This document shows, piece by piece, positions 51,060 through 59,617 of a stretch of DNA of 59,617 nucleotides; within the stretch, counting starts at the first letter, position 1, and each line of letters opens with the position of its first letter. The DNA comes from Pseudomonadales bacterium. GTDB taxonomy: Bacteria > Pseudomonadota > Gammaproteobacteria > Pseudomonadales > Pseudohongiellaceae. A program made the translations under genes and the position numbers. The notes beneath the pieces were generated by a model that worked only from the letters and a program-made list of their open reading frames with translations, had not been told where the DNA came from and did not search any database. The stretch is from positions 1 through 59,617 of the forward strand of contig JAJDYJ010000025.1 of the NCBI GenBank assembly GCA_022822865.1, given 5' to 3'.

Positions 51060-52172
51060 CTACCGCTCGAGCACCAGTTGCCGGCCGAGTTCGGCCAGAA
51101 AGGGCAGGCCGATTTCCTCATACTCGTATATATCGTCGTTGAATGTTCCGTTGGCGTTGACGCGGATGGTGGCGGAAATCAGAAACTCCCGATTCGTCCG
51201 GCGATCGACGATATAAGCCGAGTCGGTGAGGTATCCGTAAGCGCGTCCTATCTTGTTGAAAATCTCGATGTGTTCCGGAATGCGTTCCCGGCTGTCTCCG
51301 AACAGAAAATACTTCAGTCTCCCGTCCGGGTACTCCGACTCGTCGTAGCCCGCCTCCCGCGGCAGCGTTTTCATGGTATTCAGTACGAATTCGCGATGAT
51401 CGTCGCTGAGCTGAAACCGCTCCTCCCCGGTGAACGCTTCGGGGAACACGAGCCGCAGCATGATCCGATGCAGCGAGTTGAGCGGGAGGTAGTTTCTCTC
51501 GGAAAAATCGAAAGGCTCCTCAACCAGGCTGCCGTCCTCGATGTACGCCGAACCCTGCAGGAGATTGTCCAGCGGCAGCACTTCAATCGGAGAGTTGTCG
51601 ATCGGTCCGACGCGCAGCGGGCCGCCCTCCGGCCGGGAAAACGTGATTGCCTCGGTTCGCAACGAGTCTGAATCGCGGGTTCCAAGGCGATGGGAGATGC
51701 GGGCGTTCAGGCCCTTGCGCCGCAGGCGCAGATTGATCTCGTCCTTGCCCAGGAATTCATACAGGCGGTTGTTGGCGGGATTGTCGCTGACCACGAACAA
51801 GGCAATCAGGTCGTCGGTGAAACTGCTTTCCTCGCCTGCTTCGCCAACGATGTAGCGGCTGTGGCGATCGACCCCTTCCAGTTCTTCCAGCTTTTCCAGG
51901 GCGAGCAGGGCCACCGGCAGCTTGACCGTACTGGCGGGGTAGAAATACCGGTTTTCGTCCAGTCCGAAACTGTGCTCACGGAACGTGACGGAACCCTCCG
52001 CATCGCGCTCGATTTCGGTGAACAGAACCTGCACCTGGTGGTGCGGGAGATTCTGCATCACCGCTCGCAAGGCGGGTTCGTCCGCAAGAAGGGCCTGTTC
52101 GATGGGATTGCTTGCAGTGCAGGCGCCGAAAATACAACAGGCGAACAACAGCAACCAGAGACGATACTTCAA
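51060..52172 (-). CDS. class-A beta-lactamase-like serine hydrolase, lipoprotein
   Basis: This protein of 370 residues starts at TTG 52172 with near-perfect GAGGAGGTGA upstream, and has a lipoprotein signal (IFGAC, Cys18). Catalytic motifs of the serine beta-lactamase-like fold are SxxK as STVK (Ser81, Lys84) and SDN (129-131). The third motif, usually KTG, reads KIG (307-309). A long insertion separates SDN from KIG. It might be a beta-lactamase, a D-Ala-D-Ala-type peptidase or a related hydrolase; KIG argues against simple class A activity. It starts 9 bases after the peptidase stop. Confidence 0.88.
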   Translation of the reverse strand: MKYRLWLLLFACCIFGACTASNPIEQALLADEPALRAVMQNLPHHQVQVLFTEIERDAEGSVTFREHSFGLDENRYFYPASTVKLPVALLALEKLEELEGVDRHSRYIVGEAGEESSFTDDLIALFVVSDNPANNRLYEFLGKDEINLRLRRKGLNARISHRLGTRDSDSLRTEAITFSRPEGGPLRVGPIDNSPIEVLPLDNLLQGSAYIEDGSLVEEPFDFSERNYLPLNSLHRIMLRLVFPEAFTGEERFQLSDDHREFVLNTMKTLPREAGYDESEYPDGRLKYFLFGDSRERIPEHIEIFNKIGRAYGYLTDSAYIVDRRTNREFLISATIRVNANGTFNDDIYEYEEIGLPFLAELGRQLVLER

Positions 52173-52181
52173 GTCACCTCC

Positions 52182-54539
52182 TCAGCGGATGTTGTCCCCG
52201 AAGCGGAACTGCGCGTTCGGCCGGCGCTGCTGCAGGTGTTCGATGAAATAGTCCCAGCGGCGCTTCATGAACCAGCGGGAGTTGAGGAAGCCGTGGCCGG
52301 TATTGGGCAGGACTATCAGGTCGAAATCCTTTTCCGCCTCGATGAGGGCTTCGACCAGGAGCATGGTGCTGTTGGGATGCACGTTGGTGTCCATCAGGCC
52401 GTGGGCGAGCAACAGCTTGCCTTGCAGGTTGCCGGCGAGCAGCGGGTTGGACTGGTTGTCGTAGTTGGACAGGGAGTAACCCCGCACCGGGTCGGTCTCG
52501 CCGCTGTACTCGAGCAGGCCCTGCCAGCGTTCGGCCCAGTCGTCCTCGTAGTTGCGGTTGTCGTGATTGCCGGCGCTGGATACGGCGACCTTGTAGAAGT
52601 CCGGATACTGAAGGATGCCGGCGGTAGAGGCGAAGCCGCCGCCGGAATGGCCCCAGATGCCGACCCGGGCGAGGTCTATCCAGGGATGCCGTTCGGCGAG
52701 TTGCCGGATCGCGCCGATCTGGTCGGGCAGGCCGTTGTCGCCCATGTTGCCGTAATAGATGTCGTGAAACGCCTTGGAGCGGCCCGGCGTGCCCATGGCG
52801 TCGACTTCGACGACGATGAAGCCGAGTTCGGCCAGTGCCTGCTTGTCGCCACGCGAGGGCAGAAAGCGGCGTGTGCCGACGCTGGAGCCGAGCGGGCCGG
52901 GATAGAGATAGTTGAGCACCGGATAGCTCCCCATCGGGTCGAGCATCATCGGCACATACATCAGCCCATGCAGATCGGTAACGCCGTCTCTGGCCTTGAC
53001 GGTGAACGGCGCCGGCCGATTCCAGCCGGCCAGGAGCAATGCAGTGATGTCCGTGCTTTCCAGCGTCGCGAGTTCGGCGCCGTCGAGATTTCGTACAGCG
53101 GTGACCGGCTCGGTTTCGGGCGTAGACCGGGTATCGAGAAAATATTCGCCGGAATTCGACCAGCTTATGTCGTGATGCGCTATTTCGGGAGTCAGCAACT
53201 CTAGCCCTTCGCCATCGAGGCCGACCCGGTACAGGTGGTGGAAATACGGGTCCCTGCCTTCGATATTCGAGGCCAGGAACCAGACATGCCCCGATTCGGG
53301 GTCCACCCGCTGGATGTCGAGCACCAGCCGCGGGCCTTCGGTGATGCGATGTATTAACTCGCCGCTCGCCAGGTCGTGCAGATACAAGTGGCCCCAGCCG
53401 TCCTGTTCGGAAAACCAGATGAATTCGCCGCGCTCGTGCAATACCCGCCAGTTTTCGCCGATGAAGCCCGCCATGTAATGGGTTTCGGCTTCCTCGCGAT
53501 AGACGTCCCGCACGCTGCCGTCGTGGATGTCGGCGACGCGCAATCGGGCGATCTTGTGGTCGCGGGACGAGGAGACGAAGGCAAGGCTTTCGCTGTCGGC
53601 GCTCCACTGGGTGTCGAGAAACTCGCCGCCGTCGCCGGCGACATGGTCGCTCGTGGTCGAACGATGGGGGTCGGGCGGCATGTCGAAAAACACCAGGCGC
53701 GGCCGTGGATCAGCTTCGAGGTGAATCACCAGCCGTTCGATCATGAAAATGTGTTCGTCGCCGGGCAGCGGATACTTCCACATGTCGATTTCAGAACGCC
53801 CGACCCGGGTATCCCAGAGTACGAAGTCGCCGACTTCGCGGCCGTCGTGGCGGAAGGTGGCGATCTTGTTCGAATCCGGCGACCACTTGAGCACCGGACC
53901 GTCGCCGCGGATCCAGCCGGCGTTGTCGGTGGCGTAGCCGTAGTTTTCCTCGCCGTCGAAAGTCAATTGCGTCAGTTCACCGGTGGCGGTATCGCGCACC
54001 CACAGATTGTGTTCGCGGATGAAGGCCGCGCGGCTGCCGTCCGGAGAAAGAAATTCGTCGGCAGGGGCGCGTTCCAGTTGCCGCGGTGCGTATTCACCGT
54101 CCAGCGCCAGCGAGTAGCGCCCGCCGTCGAAGTTGAAACTCAGCTCGCCGCCGCCATCGGCCAGGCGAATGCCGGTCAGCGTCAATTCGCGGGAATCGAC
54201 TTCCCTCTCAAGCAATTCCGCCAGGGCCGCGGCGAGACGCTCATTGTCGATCAGTTCGCTCCGCTCGCCGCTGGCGGGGTCGAACAATACATAGCTTTGC
54301 GCGCCGAGATCGGCGCGCCGATAGACGAGCAGATCGTTATCCTGCCAGTAATGGGCGGCGATATGGCCTGCGAGCAAGGGAGCGGTATTGGGGCCGAGCA
54401 TGCGCTCCGCGAGTTCGTATTCCGCTTCGCCGACGGCTGCCGGCGGCGGCGGCGTCGGCTGCTCCGGGGCGCAGGCCGCGGTCAGGCCGGCGAGAACGGC
54501 GCAAAGGGTTCTAATTGTCCGGACGGTCGCGCAATGCAT
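52182..54539 (-). CDS. dipeptidyl peptidase IV-like S9 peptidase, probable lipoprotein
   Basis: This protein of about 785 residues from ATG 54539 (ATG 54557 is also possible) has a short signal with lipobox LTAAC, a DPP-IV N-terminal beta-propeller (DNAGWIRGDGPVLKWSPDSNKIATF, cited in part) and the S9 catalytic domain: Ser632 in GHSGGGF, Asp717 in HGLMDTN, His749 in NTGHGFLN. It removes dipeptides, usually X-Pro, from the N-terminus of peptides in the periplasm. The frame upstream to 55010 runs inside purC and is not used. The serine hydrolase gene starts 9 bases after its stop. Confidence 0.92.
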   Translation of the reverse strand: MHCATVRTIRTLCAVLAGLTAACAPEQPTPPPPAAVGEAEYELAERMLGPNTAPLLAGHIAAHYWQDNDLLVYRRADLGAQSYVLFDPASGERSELIDNERLAAALAELLEREVDSRELTLTGIRLADGGGELSFNFDGGRYSLALDGEYAPRQLERAPADEFLSPDGSRAAFIREHNLWVRDTATGELTQLTFDGEENYGYATDNAGWIRGDGPVLKWSPDSNKIATFRHDGREVGDFVLWDTRVGRSEIDMWKYPLPGDEHIFMIERLVIHLEADPRPRLVFFDMPPDPHRSTTSDHVAGDGGEFLDTQWSADSESLAFVSSSRDHKIARLRVADIHDGSVRDVYREEAETHYMAGFIGENWRVLHERGEFIWFSEQDGWGHLYLHDLASGELIHRITEGPRLVLDIQRVDPESGHVWFLASNIEGRDPYFHHLYRVGLDGEGLELLTPEIAHHDISWSNSGEYFLDTRSTPETEPVTAVRNLDGAELATLESTDITALLLAGWNRPAPFTVKARDGVTDLHGLMYVPMMLDPMGSYPVLNYLYPGPLGSSVGTRRFLPSRGDKQALAELGFIVVEVDAMGTPGRSKAFHDIYYGNMGDNGLPDQIGAIRQLAERHPWIDLARVGIWGHSGGGFASTAGILQYPDFYKVAVSSAGNHDNRNYEDDWAERWQGLLEYSGETDPVRGYSLSNYDNQSNPLLAGNLQGKLLLAHGLMDTNVHPNSTMLLVEALIEAEKDFDLIVLPNTGHGFLNSRWFMKRRWDYFIEHLQQRRPNAQFRFGDNIR

Positions 54540-54580
54540 ATTCCGCGTCTTCCGCATGCCCGGCCGGCAGGCCGGCCCGC

Positions 54581-55654
54581 TCAAAGCAGCGCATCCAGAA
54601 TCAGATTGGTCGATTCGACGATGCGTCGGTCCCGCGGCCGCAGGTCGGGTTCGAAAGCGTTCCCGGTCAGATGTTGCACGCCGCCGATATAACGCACGGC
54701 GATCTCGTTGGCCTGCTCTTCGGTGAACTGCTGGTCGCGGCTTTTCACCATACCACGGGCAAACTCCTTGGAGAAGGAAACCGGTTTGCCGTCGCGCCTG
54801 AGAATCCCGCCCCGCTCGTCCAGTTTCCAGAAGCGGCTCGAATCCATGGTGAACAGCTCGTCGGCGACGACGATGGCGCCGTCGCTGTTGAGGCCGTGCT
54901 CGGTCTTGGTGTCCACCAGCACCATGCCCTTGCGGGCCAGATAACCGGAAACCAGGCCGAACGCCATCAGGCTGGCGTTGCGTATATGGGCGTATTGCCC
55001 TGCCGTGCACACCCCGGCGCCGATCAGCGACGCGGCGTCGGTGGTGGCGTCCACTTCCGCCTTGGTGCTCGGCGTATCCATCGGATAAGGCAGGCGGCCG
55101 TCGGGCTCGAGTTCGCCGACGATCAGGTCATGGCCGGCATAGGTGAATTCGCTCAGGCCCTGCTCTTTCGCCGCGAGCCAGTGCCGGTAGAGCGAGGTGG
55201 ACGTGCTCGAGACCGCCATGTACATCCGCAGCACGTTTTCCAGGCCGAACAGTTGCAGGTTTTCGGCGGGAATCACGGTCGAGGTCGGATGCAGATTCTC
55301 GACCTCGAATTGCGAACTGCCGAGCACCGGTTCCACCAGGCGCAACATGTGATCGTGGTTCAGCGCCAGGATCTGATCCTTGAAAGGAATCGCGCCGCGA
55401 TTGACGTCGTGGGTGGAAATGCGGTTGTTGCGGAACATCAGCCGCAAGGGCCGGCCGCAGCGGCTGCGCAATGCCTCGCCGTAGACCGAATCGGAAACCT
55501 TGCCTTCCTGTACCGTGGTTCCGCGCAGGCGCGGCAACTCGCCGTCCTCGATCAGTTGCCGGATGGGGCGGCCGGTGTTTACGCGGGGGCCGTATTCGGC
55601 CACCAGTTCCCGAATCGATTTTTCATCCAGCATAGAGCTGATTTCCCGACACAT
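54581..55654 (-). CDS. purC: SAICAR synthase (phosphoribosylaminoimidazole-succinocarboxamide synthase)
   Basis: This protein of 357 residues (350 from ATG 55633) makes SAICAR from CAIR, aspartate and ATP in purine biosynthesis, in the cytoplasm. Family signatures are visible: EGKVSDSVYGEALRSR, FRNNRISTHDVNRGAIPFKDQ, a GLVSGYLARKGMVLVDTKTE block near the ATP site, and DELFTMDSSRFW. The long variant type with N-terminal extension seems to be used, about 350 residues instead of 235. It lies just downstream of tRNA-Thr on the same strand, in an AT-rich leader, and is followed by the peptidase gene 42 bases later. Confidence 0.95.
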   Translation of the reverse strand: MCREISSMLDEKSIRELVAEYGPRVNTGRPIRQLIEDGELPRLRGTTVQEGKVSDSVYGEALRSRCGRPLRLMFRNNRISTHDVNRGAIPFKDQILALNHDHMLRLVEPVLGSSQFEVENLHPTSTVIPAENLQLFGLENVLRMYMAVSSTSTSLYRHWLAAKEQGLSEFTYAGHDLIVGELEPDGRLPYPMDTPSTKAEVDATTDAASLIGAGVCTAGQYAHIRNASLMAFGLVSGYLARKGMVLVDTKTEHGLNSDGAIVVADELFTMDSSRFWKLDERGGILRRDGKPVSFSKEFARGMVKSRDQQFTEEQANEIAVRYIGGVQHLTGNAFEPDLRPRDRRIVESTNLILDALL

Positions 55655-55722
55655 TTATTTGTTTACAACACATGTTTTATTAGAGAGGCCCGCGGCCGAC
55701 GTAGAAAGGAATCGCATGTAAT

Positions 55723-55800
55723 TGGTGCCGCCACCAAGAGTCGAACTCGGGACCTGCTGATTACAAGTCAGCTGCTCTACCACGGCTGAGCTATAGCGGC
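55723..55800 (-). tRNA. tRNA-Thr (anticodon UGU)
   Basis: On the minus strand the cloverleaf is complete: acceptor GCCGCTA with TGGCGGC, D-arm GCTC/GAGC, anticodon stem GCTGA/TCAGC with loop CTTGTAA (anticodon TGT, reads ACA), T-arm CCGAG/CTTGG with TTCGACT loop, and a genome-encoded CCA end. The D loop is 10 bases. It has 78 bases including CCA. Confidence 0.97.
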
Positions 55801-55936
55801 ACTATGATCGCAATGCCGCGCGAGACGTCCCGGAACGATGCCCTGAAGCCCCCGCGCAACAGGACGGCAGATGTTACAGAATCGCTCCGGCGTGTTCAAT
55901 ATCCATTCCGCGACTGTGCGCGGATTGACGCGGGAA

Positions 55937-55958
55937 AGGGCTTCGCCGGGGAAGCCCT
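55937..55958 (-). terminator. hairpin terminator of the small secreted protein gene
   Basis: AGGGCTTC (937-944) pairs perfectly with GAAGCCCT (951-958) around GCCGGG. On the minus strand it is 8 base pairs followed by TTTCCC, a few bases after the stop of the 55966 gene, fitting a weak intrinsic terminator. Confidence 0.55.
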
Positions 55959-55965
55959 GACCATG

Positions 55966-56523
55966 TCACAGCAGGCGGGCGCAGAAGTGGCCCGAGGCCA
56001 TCATGCCCCCGGCGGCGCTGCGCCAGTCTCCGGCGAAGCCCGCGGCGGTGATTTCGCGCACTTCGAGGACGGCGTGGCCGCCGTCGAACAGCGGGCTGTC
56101 GGGGCGGTTGGCGTCGGCGCCGAGGCGCAGCAGGATTCGCGCGCCGTCGCCCTGGCGCGATTCGAGAACGACCACGCCGGGGGCCGCCGGGTCCCGCGAG
56201 GCGGGGTCGCCGACGGGAAAGGCGCCCACGGCGCGGAGATCGATGTCCGTGGCGCCGGTCAGCGGATTCGCGGCTGGCGCGAAGGCATCGGCGCCGAAAG
56301 ACGAGGGCGCGAGCACGAGGGAAGCGCTCGCCGACCGCGCCTCTTCGCCCGGCCGTCCTCCCACCATGGTAAGCCGGTATGCGCCCGCGGCGGCGCCGAG
56401 AGTGGCGGCGGCGGCAAGGACCGCGCCGGTCGGCAGGCATTCCCTGGAGTACGATTCAGCGGAGAAGGCAATCCCGTGCCAGACGGCCGAAGCCAGAATT
56501 AATGCCGACAGCTCAAGTTTCAT
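55966..56523 (-). CDS. small secreted protein of unknown function
   Basis: This protein of 185 residues from ATG 56523 has a signal peptide (SALILASAVWHGIAFSAES) and a beta-rich domain with few charged residues. A Cys-Ala-Arg end (SGHFCARLL) and the DWRSAAGGMMASG block suggest a small beta-barrel or lipocalin-like periplasmic protein. No family is recognised. The reverse strand has an overlapping open frame, but only the minus one has a signal peptide and terminator. The metalloprotease gene ends 135 bases upstream on the same strand. Confidence 0.7.
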   Translation of the reverse strand: MKLELSALILASAVWHGIAFSAESYSRECLPTGAVLAAAATLGAAAGAYRLTMVGGRPGEEARSASASLVLAPSSFGADAFAPAANPLTGATDIDLRAVGAFPVGDPASRDPAAPGVVVLESRQGDGARILLRLGADANRPDSPLFDGGHAVLEVREITAAGFAGDWRSAAGGMMASGHFCARLL

Positions 56524-56658
56524 TGGGATCCGACCGACTTCGATACCGCTCGACTCGCCGCGGTTTTGCGCCGACCAGCCCGCATGGCGGTGGAGTTTGA
56601 ACGGGCACGTTCCCACCGCGGGCGGCAACCGCCGGCAAGGGCGCCGCCGGCGCGAGTC

Positions 56659-59617
56659 TCATTGGGCTCCCGCCGGGGCGGTTTGCGCCGAGCCCGCGGG
56701 CAGCACGATGATACCCCCGGTTTCCTCATACACTTCCGAGTCTTGCAGCACGATATCGATAGGCTGCTCGTGGTCATGGTCGTCCGAACTCGAAATTCCC
56801 TGCCGTGAGGAATCCGACCGCGAGCCGACACCGCCGCTGCCCGGCAGCCGATAGGGGTCCGCCTGGCTCACATCGACCTGGTAGCCCAGATCCGCCATGG
56901 CCTGGATGCTGATGGCGCTCAAGGGATTGTCGACGCCCCCGTCCAGGAAACCGGTCATGAGTTCGTTGTCCATGACGCTCTCCCGCCAGTGGTTGTCCTG
57001 GGTGCCCCCGCCGCCGCGGCTGTTTTCCACGGGGACCTTGTTCCGGCCATAGGACGAACCGCCGGCCTTGTCAAATTCGGCCAGGGCCAGGGGGCCGGTG
57101 AAATGGGTGTCGCTGGGAGTGTAAGCGTTCTCGCCATTCGCCACCACGGATCGCTGGCGCAGCAGGCTGGCCGGCCGCCAGAAACGGCTGGCGAAGCCCA
57201 GGGCGTGGGCGATTTCGTGCATGACGAGTTCTCTTCCGTTTTCCGCGCTCAGTCTCGCCATGTCTTGCACGTCGATATAGACTGTGCCGACGATGGGCAT
57301 CAGCGAGCGTTCCCGCAGGAGGCAGGAGCCCGCGGACGCCAGGTTGCCGCCTGGTCCGTCCCCGTTTTGCACTTTCACATACAGGCGCAAGTCGTCAACG
57401 ACATCGTTCAACACGGGAGAGCCGCTCATGCAGTTGTCCGCGCCCCGGGGTTGCCGCGAAAAGTCCACGTTGGGGAGGCTCGCGGTGATGATCTGTTCCC
57501 ATTTGGCCACCGCGCTTTCCACGATTGCGCGGTGGGCATCCGCGATGGAACCGATATACACCACGTCGATGTCGAATGCGCTCGTTCCCGGCGTGGTCGC
57601 CTTGACCGCGGCGGACCATTGCCCGTTCAGACTGCCCGGGCACGAACCGCCGACGTGTTGATAGATCGCTTCGTACTCGACGCCGGGTTCGGCGTAGACG
57701 CCAAGGGGCACGTTGAGAGAAACGTTTTTTGTCTGCGCCGTCGTTCCCGCGTGGGTGGTCGTGGCGCAGAACTTGCGCCAGTTGGGACGATAGGAAGTCT
57801 GGCGCACCCAGGCCTGGTAGGCGCGGGTTTCTCCCGCGGCAAAACTGTCGCTGAAAGACAGCGTGAGCGTGTCCCCCGCGCCGTTGAACGCGGCGGTGGG
57901 AGTGGCTGTGGCGGGCGCGCTGACGGTGACGGTGAAGGAAACCGCCGCGGAAGCCCCTTCGGCGTCGCGGGCGGTGGCCGTGACGGTCGCCGTGCCGGCC
58001 GCGTGGGGATACACCACCAGGGTCAGCCCTTCAAGAACGGCGGTGGCGACGCTTGCGTTGCTGGAAGAGGGCTCCAGCCAGACGTGCTCCCCATCGCGGT
58101 CGCTGAACGCGCTGGTCGGATCGGTCCAGACCAGGGGGGCGCCGCCCGCGATGGCCTGCTGCGCGCCTGGCGCCTTGTTGGCGACCACTGTCGGCGCGGA
58201 GTTGCTGTATTCCTTTACCACGAGATTGTAGGGACCGATAGTCGAGGGCCTGTAGCCTTGGACAACGATGTAATACTTGCCCGCCGCCAGGGTGCGAACA
58301 ATCCTGAAGTTTCTTCCTTCGCCGGTGTCGTCCGCGGTTGTAATCTCTTCGTGATCGAATCGGTCAAACAGCAGGCCCACGGTATCGGTGCTTCCGGTGG
58401 TCTCGATCGACATGCGCTTTTCCGATTCGAGGCTGAAGTAGAAGGCGTCCCGGTCTCCTTTGGTGAGTCTGCCGGACGTGGTGCTCGGGTCGGCTACCGG
58501 CCAGGCGTGTTGCCTCGATTTTCTGTGGTCTCCGTCAGGGGCGCGAACGAATGCGGTCCAGGTCGCGGAATGCGAGTCACTCGAACCGTTGGGCGCGTTG
58601 CCGCCAGTACCGCGCACGGTAACCGTGAGGCTTACCGTGGCGTCGGTGTTCGCGGTGACCGCCGGGCGCGTCCAGGTCGGCGTGGCGGAAGTACTGTCGT
58701 CCAGGGCGCCGCCGCTCACGCTCCAGACGAATTCCGGGGCGCCGTCGTAATTACCGCCCGTCAGGGTCGCGCTCAGGTTTACGTCGGCGCCCGCGTCCCC
58801 CGGGACGATGGGATCAATGGTCACCAGCGGCGCCCCCGCCCCCTCGTCATCGTTGGCGGTGCCCCCCACCGACAGGCTGTAGTTGCCGCCGTACTGGATG
58901 AACCTCGCTTTCACTCGCAGATAATAGACGCCAACGGCAAGGGATGGCGTTGCAATGCGGAAATGCTTGTCCGCTCCGCTGTCGTCATCGTTGTATAGAC
59001 GCCTTCCATTGCTGGCGAACAGGTCACCGATAAAGTCCGAGCCTCTTCCGCCCGTGGTCTCAAGCACCAGCGTTCCGGCGCGCCTGACATCGATACGGAA
59101 GAAGTCTTCATCGGATTGTGGCGCAATTCTCCCCGCGGTGATCGAGGGAATCGCGACCTGGGTCGCCGATGCGCGGTTGTAGCCGTGGTCGGTGCCGGTA
59201 TCGCGCACCTGGGCGGTCCGGCTCGCGCTGGCGGTTGCCTGATGGTTGTCGCGGGCCTTGGTTCCCGCGCCGCGCACGGTGACCGTGAGACTCATGGTGT
59301 AACCCGTATCCGAATTGACCGCGGGGCGCGTCCATTTTGGCGTCGCGGAAGTGACGTCGTCGAGGGCGCCGCCGGTCACGCTCCATTCGTACTCCGCCGC
59401 GCCGTCGTAATTGCCGCCGGCGAGGGTCGCGCGGAGTCTCACGCCGGTTTCCTCGATTCCCGGGGGAATGGCGTCTATGCTTACCGAAGGCGCGGTGGGC
59501 AGGGGCAACTGCGCCGCGGCGTCGCGCACCAGGACCTGGCGGCTCGCGTTCGCGGTGTCGCTGCTGCCGTTGCGGGCAACCGTGCCATCGCCCCTGACGG
59601 TAATCGCGAGGCTGACG
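56659..59617 (-). CDS. large modular secreted metalloprotease, leishmanolysin-like (5' end beyond window)
   Basis: At least 980 residues are visible and the frame stays open to the window edge, so the N-terminus is missing. From the N side there are repeated Ig-like modules (three partly or fully seen, each with GGNYDGAxExxWSVxGGALDD and TVTVRG) alternating with PPC-like domains (YYLRVKARFIQYGGNYSL), then a cadherin-like Ig domain, then a zinc protease with HEIAHALGF (57205-57219) and a distal DNHWRE His and ELMTG Met-turn as in M8 leishmanolysin. The tail is Ser-Asp-rich. It is probably secreted and binds surfaces via the Ig/PPC modules. Confidence 0.92.
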   Translation of the reverse strand, partial: VSLAITVRGDGTVARNGSSDTANASRQVLVRDAAAQLPLPTAPSVSIDAIPPGIEETGVRLRATLAGGNYDGAAEYEWSVTGGALDDVTSATPKWTRPAVNSDTGYTMSLTVTVRGAGTKARDNHQATASASRTAQVRDTGTDHGYNRASATQVAIPSITAGRIAPQSDEDFFRIDVRRAGTLVLETTGGRGSDFIGDLFASNGRRLYNDDDSGADKHFRIATPSLAVGVYYLRVKARFIQYGGNYSLSVGGTANDDEGAGAPLVTIDPIVPGDAGADVNLSATLTGGNYDGAPEFVWSVSGGALDDSTSATPTWTRPAVTANTDATVSLTVTVRGTGGNAPNGSSDSHSATWTAFVRAPDGDHRKSRQHAWPVADPSTTSGRLTKGDRDAFYFSLESEKRMSIETTGSTDTVGLLFDRFDHEEITTADDTGEGRNFRIVRTLAAGKYYIVVQGYRPSTIGPYNLVVKEYSNSAPTVVANKAPGAQQAIAGGAPLVWTDPTSAFSDRDGEHVWLEPSSSNASVATAVLEGLTLVVYPHAAGTATVTATARDAEGASAAVSFTVTVSAPATATPTAAFNGAGDTLTLSFSDSFAAGETRAYQAWVRQTSYRPNWRKFCATTTHAGTTAQTKNVSLNVPLGVYAEPGVEYEAIYQHVGGSCPGSLNGQWSAAVKATTPGTSAFDIDVVYIGSIADAHRAIVESAVAKWEQIITASLPNVDFSRQPRGADNCMSGSPVLNDVVDDLRLYVKVQNGDGPGGNLASAGSCLLRERSLMPIVGTVYIDVQDMARLSAENGRELVMHEIAHALGFASRFWRPASLLRQRSVVANGENAYTPSDTHFTGPLALAEFDKAGGSSYGRNKVPVENSRGGGGTQDNHWRESVMDNELMTGFLDGGVDNPLSAISIQAMADLGYQVDVSQADPYRLPGSGGVGSRSDSSRQGISSSDDHDHEQPIDIVLQDSEVYEETGGIIVLPAGSAQTAPAGAQ

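Noticed and set aside
50154..51671. 505-codon open frame on the + strand
   Set aside because: Opposite the symporter and serine hydrolase genes; His/Gln-rich composition of a shadow frame.
55804..56502. 232-codon open frame on the + strand
   Set aside because: Opposite frame (55966-56523) has a signal peptide and a terminator; this one has neither.

Overview
This 59.6 kb window is GC-rich and densely coded, with many TTG and GTG starts, ATGA and TGATG gene overlaps, and many Tat and lipoprotein signals. The gene content fits an aerobic heterotrophic gammaproteobacterium, probably marine or environmental: a TonB receptor, DUF481 outer membrane protein, MMPL/RND exporters, CoA-dependent acid catabolism, several c-type cytochromes and molybdenum and GMC dehydrogenases. 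That assignment comes from gene content, not from a phylogenetic marker. There are no rRNA genes, phage genes, transposases or CRISPR arrays.

Layout. 1-109: a pentanucleotide tandem repeat. 315-9188: ChaN-like lipoprotein with a monoheme cytochrome, TPR protein, SixA-like phosphatase, DUF481 protein, TonB receptor, membrane-anchored glutamate-synthase-like protein, small lipoprotein. 9231-16387: five co-oriented genes for a triheme cytochrome, a DUF1592 lipoprotein, a DUF1552 Tat protein, a three-module PF03640-type protein and an unknown secreted protein. This is the best candidate here for an undescribed multi-protein system. 16768-21337: creatininase-family protein, aquaporin, and the IorA/IorB molybdenum hydroxylase pair. 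21399-26560: a zeta-toxin-like kinase with a small partner beside the severed 3' end of an ABC permease gene, then an intact permease-ATPase-HlyD operon and a beta-barrel protein. 26692-30521: NnrU, a small secreted protein, a cytochrome with a CX3CH haem site, and an RND protein. 30541-39115: a secreted family of unknown function, a redoxin, a Tat-exported GMC dehydrogenase pair, a GYD protein, an acyltransferase with an RND exporter, and a DUF3237 protein. 39225-40928: a redoxin-haem-copper monooxygenase fusion. 41059-49595: haloalkane dehalogenase, acyl-CoA ligase, acyl-CoA dehydrogenase, thiolase, SDR, alpha-methylacyl-CoA racemase, a crotonase and an ABM protein, suited to branched acyl-CoA breakdown. 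49638-55654: purC, a DPP-IV-like peptidase, a class-A-beta-lactamase-like lipoprotein and an AGCS symporter in a tight co-directional run behind tRNA-Thr(UGU). 55966-59617: a small secreted protein and a large modular leishmanolysin-like protease cut by the window edge.

Three families of short palindromic repeats are scattered through the window. Family 1 (four copies: 11641, 14876, 14989, 49621) is a double hairpin of about 48 to 57 bases at gene junctions; one copy supplies the last codons and stop of the symporter gene. Family 2 (three copies: 18406, 23568, 39128) is a pair of inverted units; one copy lies in frame inside the ABC ATPase gene. Family 3 is a cluster of direct and inverted units at 16502-16690.
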